Notes: generated by a model not told the origin, from the sequence alone. Numbered from the stretch's first letter, positions 42,865 through 51,366 are shown. The stretch: DNA of 64,000 nucleotides from Filomicrobium insigne (GCF_900104305.1 NZ_FNJC01000004.1:186001-250000), one strand, 5' to 3'. Translations and numbers: made by a program.

Positions 42865-43266
42865 ATGAAGCGCATTATTTCAATCGTTATTGTCGGGACA
42901 GTAGTTGCAGCATGTGCGGGGCCGAAACTCGTACCCGTTCGCATGGATGGTCAGAGAATTACAGAAAGCCCAGTGTTGGCACATGGCTACGAAGCAGATC
43001 ACACCATCTGTCGAGGTGAGACGCAGAAGGCCAACCTATCCAAGACCAAGCATTACTATGGTGGTGTTGCCGGAATTGCCGAAAGCCTCGATCAAGCGCA
43101 AGCGGCGGGCGATGTCTATGCCGGCTGCATGGCGCAAAGAGGCTATGCCATGGTCAAGGAAGAGGAGGCGGAAGCCAAGCGAGCCCAGTACAGCGCGGTC
43201 GCTAGCTCTGTGGCTGGGGCCTCTCCGTTGGCGACGGGTTCAGTCACTAAGCAAGCTGGGCGTTGA
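42865..43266 (+). CDS. Small lipoprotein of unknown function
   Basis: This 133-residue protein has a lipoprotein signal (MKRIISIVIVGTVVAACAGP) with the lipobox VAAC, so Cys17 is probably lipidated. GAGGGGAGGG precedes the start. The mature part contains AHGYEADHTICRGETQKANL and later AAGDVYAGCMAQRGYAMVKE, with the C..G/CM.QRGY ending typical of small conserved envelope lipoproteins. Function unknown. Confidence 0.75.
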   Translation: MKRIISIVIVGTVVAACAGPKLVPVRMDGQRITESPVLAHGYEADHTICRGETQKANLSKTKHYYGGVAGIAESLDQAQAAGDVYAGCMAQRGYAMVKEEEAEAKRAQYSAVASSVAGASPLATGSVTKQAGR

Positions 43267-43303
43267 ATTTAAGAGCGGTCTCCCAGCATTTGTGCGTCAT
43301 TAG

Positions 43304-44365
43304 ACGTTTCGGGTTCGTGCGGACGCTCAGCATCTCGACACCCTTATTTCCGATCCGAATGCCGTCTATGATGTGGAGGTAAACCTAGACGATAGAAGTC
43401 GCGGATTTAAATGGTTTTTTTCGTTTTTTGTGACATTCGCGGCTGACACAAAGGGCGGCCCAGCAGAAGATGCTATCCTGCTCTTAGATGAGCCTGGTCT
43501 ATATCTTCACGCGGCCTCTCAAGGTGATTTATTAAAGTACCTCACCGGAGATATTCCAAACCAAGTAATCTATACGACTCACTCTCCATTTATGGTGCCA
43601 ACAGACAATTTGGATGCAGTCAGAACCGTCAAAATCGCTGCTGACACAGGCACGACTGTTACAAACGATCCAACCGGTGATGCTCGTACTCTGTTCCCCT
43701 TGCAGACGGCCCTTGGCTATACCTTGGCTCAAAGTCTCTTTGTAGGTCCGGCGAATCTCGTCGTTGAGGGAGTTACCGATTTTTGGATTGTTTCGGCAGT
43801 GTCGGAGTATTTGCGTGACAAGAATCGACCGGCGCTCCCTCCGGAAGTTGCGCTAACCCCAGCGGGAGGAGCTCAGAAGATTTCGTATATGGTCGCTCTT
43901 CTGGCATCTCAGCAGCTAAACGTGCTTGTGCTGCTTGATGATGAGAAACAGGCTCGCAACACGAGCGAGGAATTGGTTAAGGGCAAATTGATCCGGCAGG
44001 ACAGCGTCATCTTCACAACGGAGCTGTATTCATCAGATGCGCCGGCAGAAGCAGATATTGAAGACCTGCTAAACCCGAGTGTCTATGAGGCTTTGGTGCG
44101 CGAGGCTTACAAGTCAGAATTGAAGGGAACTACACTTGCCTTGAACTCAAACATTCCGCGAATCGTGAAGCGCTTTGAGACGGCATTTTCGACCGTGGGC
44201 AAGGAGTTTAACAAGACGCGTGCTGCACGGCTTTTCTTGAGCAAAATGGCGGTGGATCCAGAGGAGGTCATGCCAAGTGAATCTGCCGACAGATTTCAAC
44301 GGCTTTTTGAGCTGGTTGCAGAACGTTTTCAGCGGCAGAAGTCCCGTGAGAACAAATTCGGCTGA
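43304..44365 (+). pseudogene. N-terminally truncated AAA/TOPRIM (OLD-like) ATPase remnant
   Basis: This frame encodes about 330-353 residues corresponding to the second half of an AAA-type ATPase with a TOPRIM domain. Walker B (DAILLLDEPGLYLHA) and the following YTTHSPFMVP switch are present, then the TOPRIM start NLVVEGVTDFWIV and LVLLDDEKQA. Walker A and everything before it are missing. Codons between the stop at 43301 and the first GTG (43373) still look like family sequence (AVYDVEVNLDDRSRGFKWFF), so the gene was cut rather than started here. OLD-like proteins are nucleases of phage defence or DNA repair; this copy should be inactive. Confidence 0.75.
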
Positions 44366-44480
44366 TTGACAACGCAGTAGCCGAATTTAATCAGTCAGCC
44401 CTGCTCCGGCTTTGTCACCATCCAAATACCAAACAATCCGTATACACCTCTACCTTTAGCCACATCTCCAGGAGACCACG

Positions 44481-44940
44481 ATGAGTACGCGCGCGATGCT
44501 TTGGGTGGGGTGGGGGCTGTCCGGTCTTTTCGCCCTGTTTATGCTGGGGGCGTCCGTCACGCCGAAGCTGGCGCAGATGCCGATTGCGGAAGAGACGATG
44601 GCGCAGCTCGGCAGGCCTCCGGGCTACGCGTTCATGATCGGGACCATCGAGCTTGTTTGCGTCGTGCTCTACCTCATCCCGCGGACCGGTTTTTTCCGTG
44701 CTTCTTATCGGAAAACCGGTTCCCACTTTTCCGGAAGCCTCTCGTGTGCTCGGCACGGTGCTGATGATGGGGCTGCTCGGCGGCGCGATGGCGACGCAGA
44801 TCCGCGCGGAGAGCCCGCTCTTCAGCCACTTTTTTAGTGTTTAACTGGCTGTTCAGCCTGTCTATCTGGGGCTGGTCATGTGGGGCGGACTGTGGCTGCG
44901 CGATGCGCGGGTGCGGGCGGTGTTTCCGTTTATGAGGTAG
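44481..44940 (+). pseudogene. DoxX-like membrane protein, disrupted by a repeat element
   Basis: The first 72 codons encode a DoxX-like start: MSTRAMLWVGWGLSGLFALF, then PIAEETMAQLGRPPGYAFMI and ELVCVVLYLIPRT. A palindromic repeat (about 44690-44740) then interrupts the gene. Its end resumes in the +1 frame with VLGTVLMMGLLGGAMATQIR and AESPLFSH, followed by an in-frame TAA at 44842 and then PVYLGLVMWGGLWLRDARVR to a stop at 44940. Rejoined, it would be a four-helix protein of about 130 residues. DoxX genes are common partners of ECF42 and DGPF genes, so it may once have belonged to that set. Confidence 0.8.
44699..44732. repeat. CCGG-centred palindromic repeat, copy 2, inside the DoxX pseudogene
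   Basis: The sequence GTGCTTCTTATCGGAAAA continues through AACCGGTT (44714-44721) to CCCACTTTTC. It differs from copy 1 by one substitution and one missing A over this stretch. Its presence shifts the reading frame of the DoxX-like gene. Confidence 0.85.
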
Positions 44941-44954
44941 GCGTGCCTTCTCGT

Positions 44955-45681
44955 GTCGTCCCGGCACTTGCTGGCGGGACCCAAGGTGCTACTGGGGCTT
45001 CCGTTCGCCGGTTGTGCTCCACTGCTGCCGCCGCGCACGCTGAACCTTGGATCCCGTGGACATTTTCTTTTGCCGCGCCTCCGGCACGAGCCACGGGATG
45101 ACACATTCCCTACCGTCATCCCGGCATTTATTGCCGGGATCCAACTCTCGGCTGGGGAGGCCGCTGTGCTGTTGTGCTTCACCCTTGCGTCGGCGACGGC
45201 TGAGCCTTGGATCCCGCGAACACTTGTTTGCCGCGCCTCCGGCACGAGTCCCGGGATGACATGTTGTCGGGGTTCCGAGTGCAACATCCGCCAGACCCTC
45301 TACCGTCGTCCCGGCACAGGTCACGGGATGACACATTCCCTACCGTCATCCCGGCATTTATTGCCGGGATCCAACTCTCGGCTGGGGAGGCCGCTGTGCT
45401 GTTGTGCTTCACCCTTGCGTCGGCGACGGCTGAGCCTTGGATCCCGCGAACACTTGTTTGCCGCGCCTCCGGCACGAGTCCCGGGATGACATGTTGTCGA
45501 AGTTCCGAGCGCAACTGCCGTACATCCCCTACCGTCGTCCCGGCACTTGTTGCCGGTGGCGTGGCTGGAACGAAGTTACCGGGACCCAACTCTCGGCTGG
45601 GGTGTCCGTTCGCTGGTTGTGCTCCACCGCTACCACGGAGCCTGCTGGACCTTGGATACCGGGGACGAGCCCCGGTATGAC
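44955..45681. repeat. Array of large GTCATCCCGG / CCGGGATGAC hairpin repeats
   Basis: Five units begin with GTCATCCCGG or GTCGTCCCGG and end with its reverse complement: 44955-45102, 45115-45260, a short form 45305-45332, 45345-45490 and 45534-45681. Full units are about 147 bases long and each can fold into one long hairpin. Inner sequence is shared (ACTCTCGGCTGGGG, CCTTGGATCCCG, GCCGCGCCTCCGGCACGAG). Open frames across the array on both strands are by-products. This is a known kind of intergenic repeat in alphaproteobacteria. Confidence 0.88.
45092..45499 (+). repeat. Perfect 178-bp direct duplication within the hairpin array
   Basis: Bases 45092-45269 are identical to 45322-45499, an offset of 230 bases. 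Identity breaks at 45270/45500 (G versus A). It covers a whole hairpin unit plus the 5' spacer and indicates a very recent tandem duplication, with the short unit 45305-45332 lying at the join. Confidence 0.88.
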
Positions 45682-45692
45682 ATATGGTTCGG

Positions 45693-45977
45693 TTAGGGCG
45701 TATCGGAATGGCCGAGGCTGCGGTCGGGAGCGATCAGATCGCGGACGCGCTGCTTGAGTTCCTTCGTCTCCGGAAAGCGGCCTTCCGCCTTTCGTGACCA
45801 GATGACGTCGCCGTCAAGACGCACCTCGAAGACACCGCCGGTCGTGTCCGGCGTGAGGGTCACGGAGCCCAGGTCTTCGGCGAACGTGGTCAGAAGCTCC
45901 TGCGCCATCCAGGAGGCGCGCAGGCCCCAGCCGCATAACCGGCAGTAGGTGATTTCAACGTGTGGGCTTGCGGGCAT
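45693..45977 (-). CDS. SelT/SelW/SelH (Rdx) family redox protein
   Basis: This 94-residue protein has the thioredoxin-like Rdx fold with a CxxC motif near the N-terminus (VEITYCRLCGWGLRASWM), then the GGVFEVRLDGDVIWSRKAEG strand pair and the FPETKELKQRVRDLI helix. Bacterial members use cysteine in place of selenocysteine and have unknown redox partners. The start is ten bases from the stop of the GNAT gene on the same strand, so the two are probably co-transcribed. Confidence 0.9.
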   Translation of the reverse strand: MPASPHVEITYCRLCGWGLRASWMAQELLTTFAEDLGSVTLTPDTTGGVFEVRLDGDVIWSRKAEGRFPETKELKQRVRDLIAPDRSLGHSDTP

Positions 45978-45986
45978 GGTGACACC

Positions 45987-46481
45987 TCATTCGGACCCGG
46001 CTGTTCCCGGGCTTGGCTTTTTCTCCACCGCGATGTCGAAGTGCAGGACGTCCTCGCGGATGCCGAGTTTTGTGTAAAGCGCGATGGCCGGGGCGTCGAT
46101 ATGGTCGGCCTGGACGTAGATGACCCAAGCGGCGCGTTCGGCGGCGTGGGTGCGCAGGTGTTCAATGAGAGCGGTGGCGATGCCCCGGCGGCGATGGGCT
46201 TCGTGGACGGCGAGATCGTAAATGTAGAGCTCGCGGCGCGCCTGCTCGAACTTTTCGAGTTCGTAGCCGACGAGGGCGCCAACGACGTCTTCGCCGGCAA
46301 GTGCGACGAGGGCCACGACATGCTCCTTGGCGAGCAGGGTCGTGACGTAGGTATCGTCTGGTGGTGCGGCGCCATAGGTGTCGGGCTCCGCGAAGGCCTC
46401 GCCGAACAAGGCGTTCATCTTGCGGAAGAGGGGGAGATCGGCGGGGCCGAGGCGGCGGATGGCGGCGGGCTCAGATGACAT
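45987..46481 (-). CDS. GNAT acetyltransferase resembling AAC(3)-I
   Basis: This 164-residue acetyltransferase has the acetyl-CoA loop VHEAHRRRGIATALIEHL and the pattern NALFGEAFAEPDTYGAAPP, ELEKFEQARRELYIYDLAV and AIALYTKLGIREDVLHFDI, which closely follow the AAC(3)-I group of aminoglycoside N-acetyltransferases. Such chromosomal relatives occur in environmental bacteria, and their natural substrates are often unknown, so resistance cannot be claimed from sequence. It precedes the Rdx gene on the same strand. Confidence 0.85.
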   Translation of the reverse strand: MSSEPAAIRRLGPADLPLFRKMNALFGEAFAEPDTYGAAPPDDTYVTTLLAKEHVVALVALAGEDVVGALVGYELEKFEQARRELYIYDLAVHEAHRRRGIATALIEHLRTHAAERAAWVIYVQADHIDAPAIALYTKLGIREDVLHFDIAVEKKPSPGTAGSE

Positions 46482-46522
46482 GCGCCTAGCTGTAACACGG
46501 CGGCGCGGGAGGGCAACGCGGA

Positions 46523-46987
46523 TCAGAAGACCGGCTTGATCTTGTCCAGGGCGGCGATGCCGGTGTCGGCATCCGCCTTCGTCACCCAGTGATGGGTGAT
46601 GACGTGGTAGCCGTCCTGTTGGATCGAGAGATACTGGGTCGCGCCCGGACGGAAGATCTCTGTCATTGAAGGCCCGTCCGGATTAAAGACCGCGTTGGGA
46701 TTGCTGATTACCAGTTGACGCTGGCCGGAGTCGACGGTGAAGCGTGTGTGCCCGCAGTATTCGATTTTGCCGACTTCCTTGCCGTCGACCCTGATCGTCG
46801 GCGTGTAGGTCATGATCTTGCCGCCGGTGAGGTAGTTGATCGGCGCGCATTGGAAGTAGGCGACGACCGTCGTCCGCCCGCCTTGGAGTTTTGCGAGTTC
46901 ATCTGCCGTGAGCTTGGGCTGCTGTGCGCAGCCGGCAACGGTGAATGCGATGAGAACGACTGCGGCGAAACTCTTTCGGAAAAGCAT
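46523..46987 (-). CDS. Lipoprotein of unknown function
   Basis: This 154-residue protein has a lipoprotein signal, MLFRKSFAAVVLIAFTVAGC, with the modified Cys at residue 20. The mature part (QQPKLTADELAKLQGGRTTV then beta-rich sequence, IRVDGKEVGKIEYCGHTRFT) looks like a small beta-sandwich similar to DUF2846-type lipoproteins, but I am not certain of the family. It stands alone between the GNAT and TetR genes. Confidence 0.72.
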   Translation of the reverse strand: MLFRKSFAAVVLIAFTVAGCAQQPKLTADELAKLQGGRTTVVAYFQCAPINYLTGGKIMTYTPTIRVDGKEVGKIEYCGHTRFTVDSGQRQLVISNPNAVFNPDGPSMTEIFRPGATQYLSIQQDGYHVITHHWVTKADADTGIAALDKIKPVF

Positions 46988-47123
46988 AACCTGGAAATCC
47001 TCCGGACGCTGACGAACATATCTTCCTTGGGCGGAGGACTTGCTTCCGGCAATAGGATCTGTGCCAGGTTGCCGTTTCTGACTGTGGGCAAGTGGCTGGG
47101 GCGCAACGTGATGCGTTGAGCTT

Positions 47124-47753
47124 TTACCGCTTGCCGTAGGATGCCATGAACGTGCGCACGGCGATGCCGATCACGTGGGCGATGCGTTCGTCGCTTGGTG
47201 CGGGGGCGGCGGCGAACAGGACCGGCTTGAACATCGTCGACTGGCAGGAATCCAGGAACTGCGCGGCGGCAACCTCGCAGTCGTCAATGGCGACGACACC
47301 GGCTTTCACCTGAGCCTCAAGGTATTGCGAGAGGCGCTGGATCCCATATTGGGGGCCGAACTCGTAGAACTTGCGGCCGATTTCCGGCATGCGCTCGGCG
47401 ATGCCGATGACAGTGCGCAGTGCTGACATGGCGGAGGGCTGGCAGAGGAAGCGGACGTAGGCGTCGCCGAGGCGCGTGAGAACGGCTTCGACGTTGTGAT
47501 CGCTGGCATCCAGGGCGAAGACCTGCTGCGCCTGGCCAGCGCGCTCGTCCTCGACGATGGCTTCGAACAAGCTCTCCTTATTTTCGAAGTAGACATAGAG
47601 CGTGCCCTTCGACACGCCCGCGACGCGCGCGATTTCGCCCATGCTGGCCGCATCGAAGCCGTGGGTCAGGAAGAGCTGTCGCGCGCCTTCCATGATCTGC
47701 CGTCGCTTGGCGCTTTCTTCGACGGCCGGTGCGTCGGTGACCTTGCTCGACAT
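47124..47753 (-). CDS. TetR family repressor of the adjacent efflux operon
   Basis: This 209-residue regulator has the TetR helix-turn-helix at about residues 15-60: RQIMEGARQLFLTHGFDAAS and MGEIARVAGVSKGTLYVYFE. The C-terminal ligand domain resembles the AefR/TetR_C group. It is divergent from the HlyD-DHA2 efflux genes. Two copies of the same 19-base palindrome lie 29 bases from its own start and 25 bases from the efflux start, so it most likely represses both itself and the pump, with release by a pump substrate. Confidence 0.92.
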   Translation of the reverse strand: MSSKVTDAPAVEESAKRRQIMEGARQLFLTHGFDAASMGEIARVAGVSKGTLYVYFENKESLFEAIVEDERAGQAQQVFALDASDHNVEAVLTRLGDAYVRFLCQPSAMSALRTVIGIAERMPEIGRKFYEFGPQYGIQRLSQYLEAQVKAGVVAIDDCEVAAAQFLDSCQSTMFKPVLFAAAPAPSDERIAHVIGIAVRTFMASYGKR

Positions 47754-47781
47754 TTTGTGATCGCTCCGGAGGTGAGTGTGA

Positions 47782-47800
47782 TGACCGAACCGTTCAGTCA
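47782..47800. promoter_or_regulatory. TetR operator, copy 1
   Basis: TGACCGAACCGTTCAGTCA is a nearly perfect palindrome 29 bases before the TetR start. It is the exact reverse complement of copy 2 at 47839-47857. Confidence 0.85.
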
Positions 47801-47838
47801 GTATTGACGTAGGCGTATAAGATGGCTAAGTCAAGCCA

Positions 47839-47857
47839 TGACTGAACGGTTCGGTCA
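47839..47857. promoter_or_regulatory. TetR operator, copy 2
   Basis: TGACTGAACGGTTCGGTCA lies 25 bases before the HlyD start and is the exact reverse complement of copy 1. The pair spans the divergent promoters of the repressor and the efflux operon. Confidence 0.85.
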
Positions 47858-47881
47858 ATCATGATTTAAGCAGACGAATAT

Positions 47882-49180
47882 ATGCTAAAGGTTCGTGATA
47901 ACAATGAGCTAAAGTCTTTCGAGGACGGCGATGTGCCGGTCTCGGAGCCGGATTTCACGCCTTCGTCCCTGACTGTCGAAGCGAAGGGGCCGCGTGTTGT
48001 GCCCCCGCCTGCAGACCCTGAGAGCCGCGAGGCGGAGAAGGCGCCTCAAGATGCGCCGGGGGCGAAGCCCGACGCGGAGGCTTCTCCGCCTGCGCCAGCC
48101 AAGCGGCATCGGCTGCGGCGGCTTGTGATTGTTGCGGTTGCGTTGATCGCGCTGGGCGCTGGCGGCTGGTATGGACATTACTGGTGGACGACGGGCCGTT
48201 TCCTCGTTTCGACCGATGACGCTTATGTGGGCGCGCACACGGCGACGCTGGCGGCCAAGGTTTCAGGCTACATTTCTTCCATTGATGTTCGCGATAACCA
48301 GGAGGTGCATCCGGGTGAGGTGATCGCGCGTATCGATGACGGTGACTACAAGCTGGCGGTTCAGTCCGCCCGCGATAACGTGGCGATCCAGCAAGCTGCG
48401 ATCGCGCGGATCGGCAAGCAAGTGGACGCCCAGGACGCAGCAGTTTCACAGGCCAAGGCTCAGCTTATTTCCGCCAACGCCGCAGCCAAACAAGCCGAAC
48501 TTGAATTGGTGCGTCAGCAGCAACTCGCAAATCGTGATTATGCCAGCCGGCAGGCGCTGGAGCAGGCGCAGGCGAACCGTGATCAGACGGCGGCGGCTGT
48601 GGAAGGGGCGAAGGCCGGTGTGACGGCGGCGGAGACCAATGTGGCTGTGCTCAAGGCGCAGCAGCAGGAAGCCGAGCGGACACTCAAGCAACAGCAGACC
48701 GCACTGGCCAAGGCTGAGCGGGATCTGTCCTTCACTGTAATTCGCGCGCCGATTGATGGCGTGATCGGAAACCGCGCCATGCAGGTGGGCGACTACGTGC
48801 AGCCGGGGCAGCGTCTCGCGGCGCTGGTGCCACTGGATGACGTCTATATCGATGCGAATTTCAAGGAGACGCAGCTTGCCGATCTGCGTCCGGGGCAGCC
48901 GGTCACCGTGTCAGTGGACGCGCTTCCTGATCATGACCTCAAGGGCAGCGTTGTGAGTGTGGCGCCGGCTTCAGGCTCGGTCTTCTCCCTACTGCCGCCG
49001 GATAATGCGACAGGCAACTTCACCAAAATCGTACAGCGCATCCCGGTGCGGATCCGTGTGCCGGTCTCGGACAAGAAGCATGAGCTTTTGCGGCCCGGTA
49101 TGTCGGTCGTCGTAACGGTGGATGCGAAGCCAGGCGCGACCGAGGGGGCCTCTGTCGCTGCAGTTCAAAGCGTCAAGTAA
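47882..49180 (+). CDS. HlyD/EmrA-type membrane fusion protein
   Basis: This 432-residue periplasmic adaptor has an acidic and proline-rich cytoplasmic N-terminus, one membrane helix (about residues 82-101, RLVIVAVALIALGAGGWYGH) and a long periplasmic part. Biotinyl-lipoyl halves are seen in VSGYISSIDVRDNQEVHPGE and FTVIRAPIDGVIGNRAMQVG, around a glutamine-rich coiled-coil hairpin (about 165-280). It links the MFS pump encoded 25 bases downstream to an outer-membrane channel, as EmrA does for EmrB. Confidence 0.92.
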   Translation: MLKVRDNNELKSFEDGDVPVSEPDFTPSSLTVEAKGPRVVPPPADPESREAEKAPQDAPGAKPDAEASPPAPAKRHRLRRLVIVAVALIALGAGGWYGHYWWTTGRFLVSTDDAYVGAHTATLAAKVSGYISSIDVRDNQEVHPGEVIARIDDGDYKLAVQSARDNVAIQQAAIARIGKQVDAQDAAVSQAKAQLISANAAAKQAELELVRQQQLANRDYASRQALEQAQANRDQTAAAVEGAKAGVTAAETNVAVLKAQQQEAERTLKQQQTALAKAERDLSFTVIRAPIDGVIGNRAMQVGDYVQPGQRLAALVPLDDVYIDANFKETQLADLRPGQPVTVSVDALPDHDLKGSVVSVAPASGSVFSLLPPDNATGNFTKIVQRIPVRIRVPVSDKKHELLRPGMSVVVTVDAKPGATEGASVAAVQSVK

Positions 49181-49205
49181 GTGTGAGAGATAAGCGAGCC
49201 ATGCC

Positions 49206-50777
49206 ATGGCCGATACGAACGGAATATCTTCAGAGATTGCTGACGATCGCATAGATCCGCGCCGGCTCATCGCGTTCCTGACAATGGTATTCGGGATGTT
49301 CATGGCGATCCTGGACATCCAGATCGTTTCGGCGTCGCTGACGGAGATCCAGGCTGGTCTCGCAGCGAGCAGTAATGAGATCACCTGGGTTCAGACAGCG
49401 TACCTCATCGCCGAAGTGGTGATGATCCCGTTGTCGGGGTTCCTGTCTCGCGCGCTGGGGACGCGCATCCTGTTCGCCGTTTCTGCGGGAGGCTTTGCGG
49501 CTGCCAGCCTCATGTGCGGGCTTTCGACCTCTATCAACGAGATGATCATATGGCGCGCCATTCAGGGGTTCATCGGCGGCGGTATGATCCCGACGGTTTT
49601 CGCCTCAGCCTACCTGATTTTTCCGCGGTCGCGCATGAATGTGATTGTACCGTTGATCGGGTTGGTTGCGACATTGGCACCGACGATCGGTCCGACGGTG
49701 GGAGGTTACCTCACCAATATCCTGTCATGGCACTGGTTGTTCTTCATCAACGTTATTCCGGGTATCTGTGTGGCGATCGCCGCATTGGCTCTCATTGATT
49801 TCGATGAGCCCGATTTCAGTCTCTTCAATACTTTCGACTGGTTTGGCTTGTTGTTTATGGCTGGGTTCCTAGGCGGCCTCCAATATGTTCTGGAAGAGGG
49901 GCCGCGCAATGACTGGTTCGGTGACGATGCCGTTCTCGTTATGGCGTGGGTTTCCGGGCTTTCGGCGATTGCGTTCTTTGTGCGGGTTTTGACAGCGCGC
50001 ACGCCCATCGTCGATCTGTCGTCCTTCCAAAACCGCAACTTCGCAGTGGGCTCGCTCTTCTCGTTTGTGCTTGGCATCGGTCTTTATGGGTTGACGTATC
50101 TCTATCCCATCTACCTCGGCCAGATCCGTGGGTATGACGCACTCATGATTGGCGAGACGATGTTTGTGTCCGGTTTGGCCATGTTCCTCACTGCTCCGGT
50201 GGCCGGGCGGTTGATGCCGGTAGTCGACAAGCGCTTGATGCTGATGGTGGGCTTTCTGTTTTTCGCGGTTGGCACGTGGTGGATGACGTATCTGACCAGC
50301 GATTGGGATTTCTATGAGCTTTTATGGCCGCAGATCTTCCGTGGCGTTGGGCTGATGCTGTCAATCATTCCGATCAACGACATCGCGCTTGGCACTCTGC
50401 CGCCTGAGCGGGTGAAGAATGCTTCGGGCCTGTTCAACTTGATGCGCAACCTTGGTGGTGCCGTAGGTCTTGCGGGACTGACGACGGTCTTGAATGATCG
50501 CACGGATCTCCACTTGGCGCGTTTGCACGAGTCGATCACCTGGTCGCGGCCAGTCGTAGAAGAGACGCTCAACATGCTGACGGAGCGTTTTCACTCTTTC
50601 GGTAGCGATGCGCATGCCATGGCGCTCAAGCAGCTGATGCAGATCACGCATCAGCAAGGTGTCGTCATGGCCTTTTCCGATGTGTTTTTGCTGCTGACGC
50701 TGCTCTTTGCCGGCCTCGCGTTGCTTTCGCTTCTGGTCAGCAAGCCGAAGGCGGCTGCCGGTGGCGCGGCACATTAA
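49206..50777 (+). CDS. DHA2 family MFS efflux transporter (EmrB-like)
   Basis: This 523-residue protein has 14 predicted membrane helices, the DHA2 number. Signature elements are FMAILDIQIVSASLTEIQAG in helix 1, then ITWVQTAYLIAEVVMIPLSG, and motif C-like GLVATLAPTIGPTVGGYL in helix 5. It exports hydrophobic drugs or other compounds with protons through the HlyD adaptor. The operon is controlled by the divergent TetR gene. Specificity is unknown. Confidence 0.92.
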   Translation: MADTNGISSEIADDRIDPRRLIAFLTMVFGMFMAILDIQIVSASLTEIQAGLAASSNEITWVQTAYLIAEVVMIPLSGFLSRALGTRILFAVSAGGFAAASLMCGLSTSINEMIIWRAIQGFIGGGMIPTVFASAYLIFPRSRMNVIVPLIGLVATLAPTIGPTVGGYLTNILSWHWLFFINVIPGICVAIAALALIDFDEPDFSLFNTFDWFGLLFMAGFLGGLQYVLEEGPRNDWFGDDAVLVMAWVSGLSAIAFFVRVLTARTPIVDLSSFQNRNFAVGSLFSFVLGIGLYGLTYLYPIYLGQIRGYDALMIGETMFVSGLAMFLTAPVAGRLMPVVDKRLMLMVGFLFFAVGTWWMTYLTSDWDFYELLWPQIFRGVGLMLSIIPINDIALGTLPPERVKNASGLFNLMRNLGGAVGLAGLTTVLNDRTDLHLARLHESITWSRPVVEETLNMLTERFHSFGSDAHAMALKQLMQITHQQGVVMAFSDVFLLLTLLFAGLALLSLLVSKPKAAAGGAAH

Positions 50778-50779
50778 GC

Positions 50780-50802
50780 ACGGTGGGTGGGCACTCCACC
50801 GT
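50780..50802 (+). terminator. Hairpin after the efflux operon
   Basis: ACGGTGG (50780-50786) and CCACCGT (50796-50802) form a perfect 7-base stem right after the efflux stop codon. The bases that follow are A rather than T, so it is not a classical rho-independent terminator on this strand. It may still protect or shorten the 3' end. Confidence 0.4.
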
Positions 50803-50838
50803 CGGAAAAAAAATCGCTCGAGGAAAAAACATCCATCG

Positions 50839-50865
50839 TGTCGATCCGGGTGTTGCTCGTTCGAC
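50839..50865 (+). promoter_or_regulatory. ECF42-type promoter, TGTCGA-N17-CGAC
   Basis: TGTCGA (50839-50844) and CGAC (50862-50865) are 17 bases apart, 82 bases before the DGPF gene that precedes the sigma-factor gene. The whole element closely matches the one at 41611-41637, including a shared CTCGTT before the -10. It suggests that the sigma factor drives its own operon. Confidence 0.8.
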
Positions 50866-50946
50866 GTTACGGCAGAGCCGGCCTAATTCTCCCGCGTTAA
50901 AACCGCAAATGTCGGCTCATAACCGGATGCAGAAGGATGAGTGACG

Positions 50947-51300
50947 ATGAAATTCCTATCGATGGTCAAGTCTGCGGAGCACCAAGGGCCGCCGCCCATG
51001 GTGCTGATGGAAGCGGTCGGTGGTCTCGTAGAGGAGGCGACGAAGGCGGGTATCGTCATCAATGTGGGTGGGCTAATGCCGAGCCAGATGGGCGCTCGTG
51101 TCCGTCTCTCCAATGGCAAATTGAGTGTGACCGATGGCCCATTTGCAGAGGCCAGAGAGGTTATTGGGGGATATGCCATGTTTGAGTTGAAGAGCAAGGA
51201 AGAGGCGATTGATTGGGCCAAACGCCTTCTGGCTCTGCATCTGGAGCATTGGCCGGAACGGGAAGGTGAGTGTGAAATTCGCCAAATTGCCTCGGAATAG
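50947..51300 (+). CDS. YCII/DGPF domain protein, sigma-linked
   Basis: This 117-residue protein starts at MKFLSMVKSAEHQGPPPMVL (ATG 50947; a GTG lies two codons upstream). AGAAGGA lies 10-16 bases before it. It carries the DGPF motif in VTDGPFAEAREVIGGYAMFE and has the YCII fold. It lies 66 bases upstream of the ECF42 sigma-factor gene on the same strand. DGPF proteins are the typical partners of ECF42 sigma factors; whether they sense a signal or act as enzymes is not known. Confidence 0.9.
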   Translation: MKFLSMVKSAEHQGPPPMVLMEAVGGLVEEATKAGIVINVGGLMPSQMGARVRLSNGKLSVTDGPFAEAREVIGGYAMFELKSKEEAIDWAKRLLALHLEHWPEREGECEIRQIASE

Positions 51301-51366
51301 GGAAACCTCTTCAGTCCATTAGGCGAAAAGTTGCCTGGATGCGGTGAGTTGCGATAGTCGGTAGCC

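Noticed and set aside
44955-45681. Regular repeats that could suggest a CRISPR array
   Set aside because: Units are about 147 bases with inverted ends, and the inner sequence is itself shared between units. There are no short constant repeats with unique spacers and no cas genes.
44953-45757. Several 70-180 codon frames across the hairpin array
   Set aside because: They are internally repetitive translations of the DNA repeats and have no ribosome sites.
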